A stretch of 64,000 bases of DNA, taken from positions 43,345-107,344 of IMG/VR virus record IMGVR_UViG_3300028394_000049. One strand, given 5' to 3'. This document shows positions 48,302-55,795 of this stretch, piece by piece (the first letter of the stretch is position 1; every line of letters begins with the position of its first letter). The notes beneath the pieces were generated by a model. The model made no database searches. It saw only the letters and a program-made list of their open reading frames with translations, and was not told the DNA's origin. This DNA is from a virus. A program made the position numbers and the translations under genes.

Positions 48302-48450
48302 CTATTAATAGTGATATAAAACAAAAACAAAAAGAAGCCAATCGTTTGTATGAAAAAAAATGGCAACGTCAACAGACCATCGAAGTAATCAAAGGACTAG
48401 TATTTTTAGTAATTTTTATGGGTGCTATTGTGGTGCTGTCTTTGTTATAA
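48298..48450 (+). CDS. 50-residue single-span membrane protein
   Basis: Overlaps the previous stop. Charged helix (KQKQKEANRLYEKKWQRQQ) then a membrane segment (LVFLVIFMGAIVVLSLL). Function unknown. Confidence 0.5.
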   Translation: MTINSDIKQKQKEANRLYEKKWQRQQTIEVIKGLVFLVIFMGAIVVLSLL

Positions 48451-48460
48451 GGATTGAAGA

Positions 48461-48796
48461 ATGATTGACTATACACCGGACAAATGGATCATGATTAAAT
48501 TAACCAATCAAGAAAACGAATCACACTATAGGATTTTTGCTTGTTGGTATGGTGGTTATCTTGGTAGTGATAGTTGGCGGATGAATTCTGGTGTTACCGA
48601 AGTATCCGAAGATGAACAAGGATATCATTTTAAAGGGTCATCTGGTTCGGTGTATCATTGTAATAAGCGTATGTATGGAACTAGTGGATATGGCCAATCA
48701 GTATTAATTGATATGATTGAAAAAAGCAAAGAAAAAGTTATAATGAAAATTATGCCAGAAGATGTTAATTTTATGGAGTTAGATTATGGGAACTAA
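48461..48796 (+). CDS. Conserved phage protein, unknown function
   Basis: 111 residues. YTPDKWIMIKLTNQENESHY, RIFACWYGGYLGSDSWRMNS and SSGSVYHCNKRMYGTSGYG look like a compact beta domain with conserved Gly/Trp/Tyr. Known from phages with unknown role. Overlaps the next gene by 11 bases. Confidence 0.6.
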   Translation: MIDYTPDKWIMIKLTNQENESHYRIFACWYGGYLGSDSWRMNSGVTEVSEDEQGYHFKGSSGSVYHCNKRMYGTSGYGQSVLIDMIEKSKEKVIMKIMPEDVNFMELDYGN

Positions 48797-49172
48797 TTAT
48801 TACGTTGCAAAGAACAAGTGTGATTGCTGTAAGCGAGTTGATCATGAGTATCATATCGGCAAGTCATCATATGGCTGGGCATTTTCATTTCAGGGTTATA
48901 AATGGAATAAACTCACTTCATGGAAACAATGGAAAGAGTTTCTGAAAAGTCAGCAGATTATCGATGAATATGGTGATGATATCTCATATGAAGAATTTGT
49001 TAATATGGTTGAGACATATAAAGCTCCAGGTTTTGTCCGTGAAGATGGTCATGTCAATCTTCAGCACAACAACTATGTGCGTGAGAACAGCAGATTTCCC
49101 TCCGACTACAATCCTGAATATAACTGGGATGATGAGGACGGGTATTCTTTTACTACTCATGAATTTTCGTAA
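48786..49172 (+). CDS. Conserved phage protein with MGTNYY motif
   Basis: 128 residues. MGTNYYVAKNKCDCCKRVDH (Cys ribbon), then IGKSSYGWAFSFQGY and YSFTTHEFS at the end. The family is frequent in phages; function unknown. The CDCC pair may bind zinc. Confidence 0.65.
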   Translation: MGTNYYVAKNKCDCCKRVDHEYHIGKSSYGWAFSFQGYKWNKLTSWKQWKEFLKSQQIIDEYGDDISYEEFVNMVETYKAPGFVREDGHVNLQHNNYVRENSRFPSDYNPEYNWDDEDGYSFTTHEFS

Positions 49173-49193
49173 TATTAATGGAATACATAGAAG

Positions 49194-49376
49194 GTGTGGA
49201 CACTTGTAATAATTACATTAATAAACGGTGGTAAATCTCCACCAAAAATACAGGAACTACCATATAAAACAAAACAAGAATGCCTTGTTTCGAAAAGAAA
49301 AATGGAAGTTCCTGGAACTATCTTTGGTTACTGTGAACAAAGAAATGGAGAAAAAAATGAGCAACGAACAAGATAA
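49194..49376 (+). CDS. Small protein with GTG start
   Basis: 60 residues. GTG start after GAAGG; MWTLVIITLINGGKSPPKIQ then TKQECLVSKRKMEVPGTIFG and YCEQRNGE. Similar small ORFs with a WTLV start and YCEQ-like end occur in other phages. Overlaps the next gene by 20 bases. Confidence 0.45.
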   Translation: MWTLVIITLINGGKSPPKIQELPYKTKQECLVSKRKMEVPGTIFGYCEQRNGEKNEQRTR

Positions 49377-49614
49377 ATTTAAACACTCTAAAAGATTATA
49401 TCGTGATGAAACAGCAATCGCAAAACAAACTAGGATTGCCAAAGAATATGGAATCGATGTAAAAGAACCAAATCGTTTTAATAAACATCACCCAACAAAC
49501 TGCGGTAATCCAAAATGTGTAATGTGTGCAAATCCCCGAAAAGTATTTAAAGAAAAAACAGTCAAAGAAAAGTCGTTTGAGCAAAAAGGTTTAATTCCAC
49601 CTTGGGAATGTTGA
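49357..49614 (+). CDS. Conserved phage protein with Cys ribbon
   Basis: 85 residues from the ATG with GGAG upstream. RLYRDETAIAKQTRIAKEYG then CGNPKCVMCANPRK, a C-x4-C-x2-C metal site, and LIPPWEC. The basic HKHH/RYHKHH-type stretch supports nucleic-acid binding. Frequently seen near early genes of T4-like phages. A hairpin and promoter follow. Confidence 0.6.
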   Translation: MSNEQDKFKHSKRLYRDETAIAKQTRIAKEYGIDVKEPNRFNKHHPTNCGNPKCVMCANPRKVFKEKTVKEKSFEQKGLIPPWEC

Positions 49615-49675
49615 TGTTGTTTTAAAACAACAAACTTAAAATACTGCTTGACTATCTCCATTGGTATGATACAAT
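49615..49675 (+). promoter_or_regulatory. Stem-loop plus sigma70-like promoter cassette
   Basis: Perfect palindrome TGTTGTTTTAAAACAACA (49615-49632), then TTGACT at 49648, 16 bases, TACAAT at 49670. The ATG of the SWIM protein is 29 bases further. Confidence 0.72.
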
Positions 49676-49704
49676 GGTATCTTTAAATTGATGGAGAAGT
49701 CATC

Positions 49705-50094
49705 ATGGAAATTCTTAAAGAAGTTACTGTTTGGGATTCTGAATTTCAACCCAACCACACATATTTGCTTTCTGGCAAAGGCAATATTATTGCGTATGCA
49801 AAAAATCACGGAGATGAAGTGTTTGTATCACCGTCAGGTAAAATCACACTTAATAAAAGTCGCCGTAAATTCATAACATCTAAACATACTGGTTTGTTGA
49901 AAGTTATGAAATCTGTCTCCAAACCAATACATACCAATCCACAATGGAGTATTCTCTCCGACTCTGGTAAGACTTATACCGTAGAACTGGATAGCGGTAA
50001 ATACACCTGCAGCTGTCCTGGTCATACCTATCGTGGAAAATGCAAGCATACCGAACTTGTTGCGAAAAAACAACAAGAAGGAAATAATGCTTGA
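49705..50094 (+). CDS. SWIM zinc-finger protein
   Basis: 129 residues. CSCPGHTYRGKCKHTE near the C-terminus is a C-x-C-x9-C-x-H SWIM finger, a DNA or protein contact module. Upstream, a beta domain with YLLSGKGNIIAYAKNHGDE precedes an SKPIHTNPQW linker. Early promoter, and a second promoter overlaps its end. Likely DNA-binding regulator. Confidence 0.78.
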   Translation: MEILKEVTVWDSEFQPNHTYLLSGKGNIIAYAKNHGDEVFVSPSGKITLNKSRRKFITSKHTGLLKVMKSVSKPIHTNPQWSILSDSGKTYTVELDSGKYTCSCPGHTYRGKCKHTELVAKKQQEGNNA

Positions 50095-50118
50095 CTTTTG
50101 CCGTGGTACCTGTACAAT
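50091..50118 (+). promoter_or_regulatory. Sigma70-like promoter
   Basis: TTGACT, 16 bases, TACAAT, overlapping the SWIM stop codon, 29 bases before the ATG at 50148. TGCTTGAC start as in five other promoters. Confidence 0.65.
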
Positions 50119-50147
50119 TACATACATCTTAACTTAAAGAGTAAACT

Positions 50148-50363
50148 ATGAAATTGCCTTTTGATTGCACCGTTATTGACAAAGAACCTCAATACATTAC
50201 CAACCCATTTTCTGGTGAAGGTTGTATGTTGTCTCCTGAAGCAGTTGCTGTGTATGATACAATGCGTGGTTGTGAAATGTTTGGTGATTACAAAACTTTG
50301 CGTAAAGGCCTCGATTGGTTTCGTAAATACTTTCCTCAAGAATATATGATTTTATTGGATTAA
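50148..50363 (+). CDS. Small conserved protein, unknown function
   Basis: 71 residues. ITNPFSGEGCMLSPEAVAVY then DTMRGCEMFGDYKTL and YFPQEYMILLD. The NPFSGE start recurs in small T4-like early proteins, without function. First of a three-gene unit that ends with the CobS-like ATPase. Confidence 0.6.
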   Translation: MKLPFDCTVIDKEPQYITNPFSGEGCMLSPEAVAVYDTMRGCEMFGDYKTLRKGLDWFRKYFPQEYMILLD

Positions 50364-50364
50364 C

Positions 50365-50511
50365 ATGGAAAAATCTACTAGAAAAAAAACTAGAGCGCAC
50401 TATGTTCTTTTTTGTATGAATACACCTTACAAACCAAAACAAGTGCAATCTAAAATTGCTTACAATCGAAAAGATAAACACAAATTGAAAGAAAGTTTAA
50501 ATCATGAATAA
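50365..50511 (+). CDS. Small basic protein
   Basis: 48 residues, strongly Lys/Arg-rich (STRKKTRAHYVLFCMNTPYK then KQVQSKIAYNRKDKHKLKES). Overlaps the ATPase gene by 8 bases. Might bind nucleic acid. Confidence 0.45.
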   Translation: MEKSTRKKTRAHYVLFCMNTPYKPKQVQSKIAYNRKDKHKLKESLNHE

Positions 50512-51664
50512 AAATGCAAAATCATTTATTGTTGCAGCAGAAACAATTTTTGGTAAAAATTCACTTTTGACCCGTGACGGCATTGATGAAGTTTGCAAAG
50601 AATCAGGCGCACCTTATCCATATTGGCTTGTAACAAAAACAGAATACCGAGCAGGCCGTGGCATGTATCGTGTTCCAGATTCCGGTGAAAATATTAAACA
50701 AGTGAAACAAAGTGAAACTCAACATGAAAGCGAAGAAATGCAAACAGAAGTAGCCTATGCTCAAGTCGTACAACTACGACAACCAAAACTGATTGATGAA
50801 TCTGATTCTGCTATTCCAGAAAAATATCCAGATTATGTTCCTTTTGGTTTCTTTAAAGAACTAAAAACTATCATTAGTTCAAATCGTTTTTATCCAGTCT
50901 TTGTTACTGGACTTTCAGGCAACGGCAAAACCTTGATGGTCGAACAAGTGTGTGCCGAGTTGCAACGTGAATGTATCCGTGTGAATATTTCCATCGAAAC
51001 TGATGAAACTGACCTGCTTGGTGGTCCTACACTAGTTAACGGTAACGTAGTTAATCGTGATGGTCCTGTTCTCCAAGCAATGAAGCGTGGTGCTGTACTG
51101 TTGATTGACGAAGTTGATCGTGGATCAAACAAACTTATGTGTTTGCAAGGTATCATGGAAGGCAAACCACACTACAACAAAAAATCTGGTGAAATGGTTT
51201 TTCCTAAGAAAGGATTTACCGTAATTGCAACAGCAAACACCAAAGGTCGTGGTTCAGATGAAGGTAAGTACCTTTCACAAATTCTTGATGATGCTTTTCT
51301 AGAACGTTTCCCAATTACTGTCGAACAGGAATATCCTGATGCTAAGACAGAAAAGAAAATTCTGAAACCCCTGATCAAAGATGAAGATTTTGTGGAAAAC
51401 TTAATCCAATGGGCTGATGTTGTTCGTAAATCATATCAAGAAGGTGCTACTGATGAAATTATTTCAACACGCCGTCTTGTACACATTGCTACTGCCTTTG
51501 AAATTTTCAAAGATCGCATGAAAGCAATTACATTATGTGTCAATCGTTTTGATGAAGAAACGAAAATGGCATTTCTAGATTTGTATTCCAAAGTAGATGC
51601 TTCCGTTGCATCGCCAGCGAATACAAGTACCACTACCGTTAGCACGGAAGAAACACCGTTCTAA
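50504..51664 (+). CDS. MoxR/CobS-like AAA+ ATPase
   Basis: 386 residues. An N-terminal 60-residue helical region (KNAKSFIVAAETIFGKN) precedes the ATPase: GLSGNGKTLM (Walker A, about 135-142), GAVLLIDEVDRGSN (Walker B, about 197) and VIATANTKGRG (sensor). EEYPDAK-type and STRRLVHI elements match MoxR/CobS. In T4-like cyanophages and relatives it is annotated as porphyrin/cobalamin related, but MoxR partners with VWA proteins; the 704-residue VWA protein at 35048 is the obvious candidate. Expression depends on the 50091 promoter. Confidence 0.82.
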   Translation: MNKNAKSFIVAAETIFGKNSLLTRDGIDEVCKESGAPYPYWLVTKTEYRAGRGMYRVPDSGENIKQVKQSETQHESEEMQTEVAYAQVVQLRQPKLIDESDSAIPEKYPDYVPFGFFKELKTIISSNRFYPVFVTGLSGNGKTLMVEQVCAELQRECIRVNISIETDETDLLGGPTLVNGNVVNRDGPVLQAMKRGAVLLIDEVDRGSNKLMCLQGIMEGKPHYNKKSGEMVFPKKGFTVIATANTKGRGSDEGKYLSQILDDAFLERFPITVEQEYPDAKTEKKILKPLIKDEDFVENLIQWADVVRKSYQEGATDEIISTRRLVHIATAFEIFKDRMKAITLCVNRFDEETKMAFLDLYSKVDASVASPANTSTTTVSTEETPF

Positions 51665-51691
51665 TACTAGTGGTAAACAACCGAATGGGGC

Positions 51692-51720
51692 TTGCCAACC
51701 TAGTTTCATTCGTGTATAAT
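51692..51720 (+). promoter_or_regulatory. Promoter of the TTGCCA class
   Basis: TTGCCA, 17 bases, TATAAT, with GCTTGCCA start and TATAATGG end, 56 bases before the ATG at 51776. No preceding hairpin. Confidence 0.62.
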
Positions 51721-51775
51721 GGTACTGTAGCTGTATTATGCTATATTATGTTTAATTTGAATAGGAAATATTAAA

Positions 51776-52105
51776 ATGAGTTTGACAATTCGCAAAGGTA
51801 AAGTTAATCGTCACGAAAAAATCACACAGGTAATGCTTACAGGCAAACCAGTGTCTCCCGAAGAAATCAAAACCGTATTTGAGGGTACCGACCAAGAAGC
51901 AGTTTTGTATCGCCTTTCTACAAATATCTATAACATCCGTAAAGATGGTGGTATTGTAAAAGTTATCAAGAATGGTCGCAAAGTTCAGGCTTACCAATTG
52001 GTTAACTTTGATCAGTTTGATGCTAATGGTCGTTACAAAGGCACAGTTAAAACTGCACCAGTTGTTGTTGCAACTGAAAAAGTTGAAGCTGCTGCAGAAG
52101 TTTAA
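51776..52105 (+). CDS. Small conserved protein, possible winged-helix DNA-binding
   Basis: 109 residues. TIRKGKVNRHEKITQVMLTG then PVSPEEIKTVFEGTDQEAVL and YRLSTNIYNIRKDGGIVKVI read like a winged helix (two helices and a wing strand). Basic N-terminus, acidic Ala/Glu tail. Strong promoter before it suggests early abundance. Regulator is a guess. Confidence 0.55.
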   Translation: MSLTIRKGKVNRHEKITQVMLTGKPVSPEEIKTVFEGTDQEAVLYRLSTNIYNIRKDGGIVKVIKNGRKVQAYQLVNFDQFDANGRYKGTVKTAPVVVATEKVEAAAEV

Positions 52106-52115
52106 TTAATTCAAA

Positions 52116-52421
52116 ATGAAAAAGATTGTAATTAATGCCTGCCATGGTGGTTTTGGTTTATCTGAATTGGCTATTGAAAAGTACAAGAAGTTAACCAATA
52201 ACACCAATCCATATTTTCATGACCTTACGATTCCCCGTGATTGTTTTCTATTAATCAAATTAGTAGAAGAACTCGGTGAAGATGTTAACAGCAGATTTTC
52301 CAATTTAAAAATTGTGGAAATTCCCGATGATGTTGATTGGGAAATTGCTGAGTATGATGGTTTCGAATGGGTCGCTGAAATGCATAGAACTTGGAGTTGG
52401 CATGAACCAGAAGCTAATTGA
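52116..52421 (+). CDS. Conserved phage protein, CHGGFGLS family
   Basis: 101 residues. VINACHGGFGLSELAIEKYK, then VEELGEDVNSRFSNLKIVEI and EIAEYDGFEWVAEMHRTWSW form a family I know well from T4-like and other phages, of unknown function. The CHGGFG loop could bind a ligand. Confidence 0.72.
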   Translation: MKKIVINACHGGFGLSELAIEKYKKLTNNTNPYFHDLTIPRDCFLLIKLVEELGEDVNSRFSNLKIVEIPDDVDWEIAEYDGFEWVAEMHRTWSWHEPEAN

Positions 52422-52710
52422 TTTGGTCCGAAAACTGAAAGATCATGAAACAAGGATGAACCAATATTTGAATTCCATTCCTTCAGATTTAAATTCAGTA
52501 TTTTTTGATAATGCTTACGTAAACAATCTAGCAATGCAACGTGATGCGTTAATCGAGGAATTATTTGGTGATATGGCCGAAGATGTCTATTGGTTTCTGT
52601 ATGAGTTTGAAGCAGGAAAATCTCCTGGTCCACATTTGATACTCGCTGATGGTACTAAGTACACATTTGTTACTAATGAATCTTATTATGAATATTTAAA
52701 AAGTCTATAA
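52402..52710 (+). CDS. Small protein, unknown function
   Basis: 102 residues from ATG 52402, overlapping the previous gene by 20 bases. LIDLVRKLKDHETRMNQYLN, a helical middle, then FEAGKSPGPHLILADGTKYT. No motif. Starts one base-overlap before the next gene. Confidence 0.5.
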   Translation: MNQKLIDLVRKLKDHETRMNQYLNSIPSDLNSVFFDNAYVNNLAMQRDALIEELFGDMAEDVYWFLYEFEAGKSPGPHLILADGTKYTFVTNESYYEYLKSL

Positions 52711-52946
52711 TGAACGAACAAAAAACTCAACGAGGTTTATCTATAGATAATATTGCAACAGATCCAGTTAGAATGAGAAAACGATGCGAATCATTAGTTG
52801 TTGCCATGGTGGGTAAAGAGTTAGAACAACAATGGTGGAACGGTCCAAACAAGGCATTCTGTGGTGATACACCAGAACAGATGTATAGTGTTGCACCTTC
52901 AGTAGTGTATGCTTATCTGATGAAATCAGCAGAAGGAGAATGGTAA
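52710..52946 (+). CDS. MbcA/ParS (DUF2384)-like small protein
   Basis: 78 residues. LEQQWWNGPNKAFCGDTPEQ and MYSVAPSVVYAYLMK resemble the C-terminal core of DUF2384 antitoxins (WxxxPNxAFGGxTPxE). No RES toxin is encoded beside it, so an antitoxin role is not supported. Overlaps the next ORF start. Confidence 0.5.
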   Translation: MNEQKTQRGLSIDNIATDPVRMRKRCESLVVAMVGKELEQQWWNGPNKAFCGDTPEQMYSVAPSVVYAYLMKSAEGEW

Positions 52947-53161
52947 TGAACGAACGAATTGTTGAATTGATTAAACAATCCGGTACCGATGTTTCTGGTA
53001 AGTGGATGAGTATGTATCAGGTAGAAAAGTTCGCCGAGTTGATTGTGCGGGAATGTGTCGCTATTTGTCAAGATGTGGATGGCGAGGATAACATTGATGC
53101 TAAGTCAGGCAGACAGGATTGTGCGGTGGAGATTAGAGAACATTTCGGAGTTGAAGAATGA
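52946..53161 (+). CDS. MNERI/KFAELIV paralogue 4
   Basis: 71 residues: MNERIVELIKQSGTDVSGKW, EKFAELIVRECVAICQDVDG, ending IREHFGVEE. Located about 4.6 kb from paralogue 3 but sharing a 34-base identical block with it, and its last 22 bases match the end of paralogue 2. ATGA-coupled to the next gene. Confidence 0.6.
   Translation: MNERIVELIKQSGTDVSGKWMSMYQVEKFAELIVRECVAICQDVDGEDNIDAKSGRQDCAVEIREHFGVEE
53022..53055 (+). repeat. 34-base exact repeat with 48129-48162, copy B
   Basis: Identical to copy A; encodes EKFAELIVREC. The 22 bases at 53140-53161 also equal 47951-47972. Confidence 0.85.
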
Positions 53162-53472
53162 ATAAATGGGCTGAAATGAAAGATAGATTTGATTTTGAAC
53201 AGGCTTTGCTTGAGTGTTGGAAAATTACCGATGAAATTGGTTTACTTAACAAAAATGTTTTAGAAGGAAAAATCGGCGGAGACGAAATGTCTCAAGACGA
53301 AATTTCCAACTTTCTGTTAGGACTAGAAACCATCTATGAACACAAATTTGATGTTTTGTGGAATGGGTTCGAAACAGTAGTTATGAATATTGTTAGAGAA
53401 AATTCAATTCTTAAAGAAGAAGTCTCGGCTCTCCGTACACAATTGGTAGAAATTCAAAAAGGCGAAAAATGA
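53158..53472 (+). CDS. Helical protein, unknown function
   Basis: 104 residues. An N-terminal helix with WAEMKDRFDFEQALLECWKI, then GGDEMSQDEISNFLLGLETI and a C-terminal coiled coil (ENSILKEEVSALRTQLVEIQ). Possibly dimeric. ATGA junctions at both ends. Confidence 0.5.
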   Translation: MNKWAEMKDRFDFEQALLECWKITDEIGLLNKNVLEGKIGGDEMSQDEISNFLLGLETIYEHKFDVLWNGFETVVMNIVRENSILKEEVSALRTQLVEIQKGEK

Positions 53473-53687
53473 AATATATTGCAAAACCTCGGATGTCCAA
53501 TAGTCTAGGAATGAAAGAATTCGACAACCAACTTGACGCGGTGATGTACTTAAACAGCGTATTGAGTGCGAAGGATGGCGATGGGGAGCGATTTGATTAC
53601 ACCTACGTAGTACCGTCAGCATCTCCTAAGAACCTGCGTAGGACAGTCGAGGAATACGTCTGGATAGGCAAATTAATTGTTGTTTAA
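53469..53687 (+). CDS. Small protein, unknown function
   Basis: 72 residues: IAKPRMSNSLGMKEFDNQLD, AVMYLNSVLSAKDGDGERFD and VEEYVWIGKLIVV. No motif. The hairpin of the next promoter cassette overlaps its last codons. Confidence 0.5.
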   Translation: MKYIAKPRMSNSLGMKEFDNQLDAVMYLNSVLSAKDGDGERFDYTYVVPSASPKNLRRTVEEYVWIGKLIVV

Positions 53688-53739
53688 TTACAACAAAATG
53701 GCAGAAAATGCTTGACTTATTTTGTGGTTGTGATACAGT
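53677..53739 (+). promoter_or_regulatory. Stem-loop plus sigma70-like promoter cassette
   Basis: TTGTTGT pairs with ACAACAA (7 bp, TTAATT loop, 53677-53696); then TTGACT at 53712, 16 bases, TACAGT at 53734. The ATG of the small membrane peptide is 33 bases on. Confidence 0.7.
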
Positions 53740-53772
53740 ATTACTTCTTAACTTTTAAAAAGACTTTACACT

Positions 53773-53904
53773 ATGATTAATTTTATGGCCGGATGTGTTC
53801 TTGGTTTTTTTGTTGCAACGATAGGTTTTACTGGAATTGCAACGTCCTTGGATAAAGGAATCGAAACAATTAAAAACACCTCAATTACTGTGGATAAAAA
53901 ATGA
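53773..53904 (+). CDS. 43-residue single-span membrane peptide
   Basis: FMAGCVLGFFVATIGFTGIA is a membrane helix; the tail has LDKGIETIKNTSITV. Overlaps the lipoprotein gene by ATGA. Similar peptides lie in front of lipoproteins in other T4-like early regions. Confidence 0.55.
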   Translation: MINFMAGCVLGFFVATIGFTGIATSLDKGIETIKNTSITVDKK

Positions 53905-54128
53905 AAAAACTTTTACTGATTTCTTTATTGTTTGTAACTGCTTGTAGTAGCACTCCTACAATTAAAGGTTACGAAGGGCCAAAAGCAATGCAACGTAATG
54001 ATGTAATTGAAGGTGCTAGATCATGTGTCAACACTCGCATGAAACCGCAAATCATTTATTTACCACAAAAAACAGAATTTGGTTCAATTTTAGTTCCCGT
54101 TGATGTACATTGCGAAGTCTATAGATAA
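53901..54128 (+). CDS. Small lipoprotein
   Basis: 75 residues. Lipobox LLFVTAC (Cys at 15) after a signal helix. Mature part: TIKGYEGPKAMQRNDVIEGA, three Cys, ending PVDVHCEVYR. Could interfere with host surface or block superinfection, as small phage lipoproteins do; no direct evidence. Confidence 0.65.
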   Translation: MKKLLLISLLFVTACSSTPTIKGYEGPKAMQRNDVIEGARSCVNTRMKPQIIYLPQKTEFGSILVPVDVHCEVYR

Positions 54129-54139
54129 CAGGTAAACTT

Positions 54140-54463
54140 ATGGAAATGTTTTATCAGTTTGGCTTGACACAAAGAGCATTAGAAGGTATTATTATATTTG
54201 GTGGTGCAGCAGCTTTGTTGGCCATCTTTTGGCGTTTGATTGTGATTGGTGGCGGCATTATTTTAGTTGCCTATATCTTTATGCATCATCAACTTGAACC
54301 TGTTGATCCTGTTGTACAAGCACAATCACAAAAACAAGAATTTATGCAAGATTGTATGGGTATTGCTATGAACGATAAAGATCATTGCGAACTTATTTGG
54401 AATGAAAGAATGATCGAAGAAAGGAAACTAAATGGCTCTGTGGAAAATCGAACCTCAATTTAA
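54140..54463 (+). CDS. Membrane protein, unknown function
   Basis: 107 residues; hydrophobic segments at about 15-55 (IIIFGGAAALLAIFWRLIVI, then a Gly/Ile run), followed by a soluble tail with Cys/Asp (DCMGIAMNDKDHCELIWNER). Possibly two helices. Overlaps the next gene by 32 bases. Confidence 0.5.
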   Translation: MEMFYQFGLTQRALEGIIIFGGAAALLAIFWRLIVIGGGIILVAYIFMHHQLEPVDPVVQAQSQKQEFMQDCMGIAMNDKDHCELIWNERMIEERKLNGSVENRTSI

Positions 54464-54824
54464 AAAATCTATTATTGACCGTAACTATTGGTCAAACGAC
54501 CTTGGCCAAAACATTGTACACGAAACAGGTTGGCGCTGGGGTGAATTCTTTATTGTAACTGAAGATGATAATCCTCCAGATTTACCGGCAGATGGTAACT
54601 TTGATATTCTGGATTGTGGATATGAACTTCAAGACTTTTCAACTGACGATGGATGTTGGGAAGATTATGAATATGATGGATTTATCGAAGAAGAGCAACA
54701 AATCATGGAATCTTGGATTGAAGAAAATTCAATTTTTGATTTAGAGAATGAAGAAGGCGGATGGACTTGTAATGAATCCGAAATGTTTATTAATTGTCCA
54801 ATTACAATCGAAAAAGTAGAATGA
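54432..54824 (+). CDS. Acidic conserved phage protein
   Basis: 130 residues, strongly acidic. LWKIEPQFKKSIIDRNYWSN, ETGWRWGEFFIVTEDDNPPD and the Asp/Glu-rich middle (DDGCWEDYEYDGFIEEE) form a family common in T4-like phages. The W/D/E pattern resembles DNA-mimic or protein-binding surfaces. Function unknown. Confidence 0.62.
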   Translation: MALWKIEPQFKKSIIDRNYWSNDLGQNIVHETGWRWGEFFIVTEDDNPPDLPADGNFDILDCGYELQDFSTDDGCWEDYEYDGFIEEEQQIMESWIEENSIFDLENEEGGWTCNESEMFINCPITIEKVE

Positions 54825-55057
54825 TCGATGATGAAAAGCTGCTGAGCTTTGTTACAGAAGTCGATGAATTTATTATGCACGCTTGCGTTAAAGAGAATTT
54901 ACCTCCACTAAACGTAACGGCAATTATATTGGCTCGATTAATTTCTTTGAACAAAAGATTTGGCCATGCTGAAGAAATGGTTAAATTGCTAGAAGAAGTT
55001 TGTAGTAAAATTGAAAGCCGTGAAATTGACATGGATGAATATAAGGTGATACATTAA
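54821..55057 (+). CDS. Small helical protein, unknown function
   Basis: 78 residues from the ATGA-coupled start at 54821. EKLLSFVTEVDEFIMHACVK, NVTAIILARLISLNKRFGHA. No motif. It ends exactly at the start base of the next gene. Confidence 0.5.
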   Translation: MIDDEKLLSFVTEVDEFIMHACVKENLPPLNVTAIILARLISLNKRFGHAEEMVKLLEEVCSKIESREIDMDEYKVIH

Positions 55058-55701
55058 TGAGTGTAAAATTCCCAACAACCATCATTAACAACTTTTTGGA
55101 TGATCCAATGGGTGTGAGAGAATTCGCTCTAACTTTACCCTATAAAGAAGGACCAAATTATCCTGGAGTCAGGAGTGATTTGTTAAAGAACATTTCACCA
55201 AGTTTTGATCACGAAGTTGTAAATAGATTTTTGAAAGTCTTTTACAATTTAAAAGGCAAAAGATATTATTGGAATTGTGATGTTGTTTTTCAAAGAATAA
55301 ACAAAGGTAATGCCCCAAGAGGTTGGATTCACCGTGATCCTGGGACTGTAACGTGTGTTCTATATTTGAATCCGGAAGAAAACAAAGAATCTGGTACAAT
55401 CATATATGAACCAAAAAATCCAGTTTTACTTGATCCGTTCAAAAATAGAAACACAAAACACCTGAGTATTGAAGAACGGGAACCTTTTAGAAAAGAACAT
55501 CAAGAACAATTTGAAGAAACTGTTATTTTAAAAAATAAATTTAACAGACTTATTGCTTTTGATGGACAAATGTATCATTCAGCGAACGATTTGATTAGAT
55601 CGGATTCCGAAGGCGATAGATTGACGATGGTTATGTTTCTTTATGATTTTATGATTCAGGGTGAAAATGTGCCTCTTGTCAGAATGAAAAATTTTGGTTA
55701 A
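55057..55701 (+). CDS. 2-oxoglutarate/Fe(II) oxygenase-like protein
   Basis: 214 residues. FPTTIINNFLDDPMGVREFA and YPGVRSDLL at the start and WIHRDPGTVTCVLYLNPE give H92-x-D94 as iron ligands; LIAFDGQMYHSANDL carries the distal His; RLTMVMFLYDF matches the closing Arg strand. Second such oxygenase in the window (first at 25010). Substrate unknown; a peptide or nucleic-acid target is possible. Start at the last base of the previous stop. Confidence 0.78.
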   Translation: MSVKFPTTIINNFLDDPMGVREFALTLPYKEGPNYPGVRSDLLKNISPSFDHEVVNRFLKVFYNLKGKRYYWNCDVVFQRINKGNAPRGWIHRDPGTVTCVLYLNPEENKESGTIIYEPKNPVLLDPFKNRNTKHLSIEEREPFRKEHQEQFEETVILKNKFNRLIAFDGQMYHSANDLIRSDSEGDRLTMVMFLYDFMIQGENVPLVRMKNFG

Positions 55702-55708
55702 ATTTAAC

Positions 55709-55769
55709 TGTTGTTAATTTACAACACTTCAAATTATTTGCTTGACATTATTGTTGCTTGTGATATAAT
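55709..55769 (+). promoter_or_regulatory. Stem-loop plus sigma70-like promoter cassette
   Basis: TGTTGT pairs with ACAACA (6 bp, TAATTT loop, 55709-55726); then TTGACA at 55742, 16 bases, TATAAT at 55764: near-consensus. 26 bases to the ATG at 55796. Confidence 0.76.
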
Positions 55770-55795
55770 ATTGTTTTAAGTTGGTAAGGATAAAA

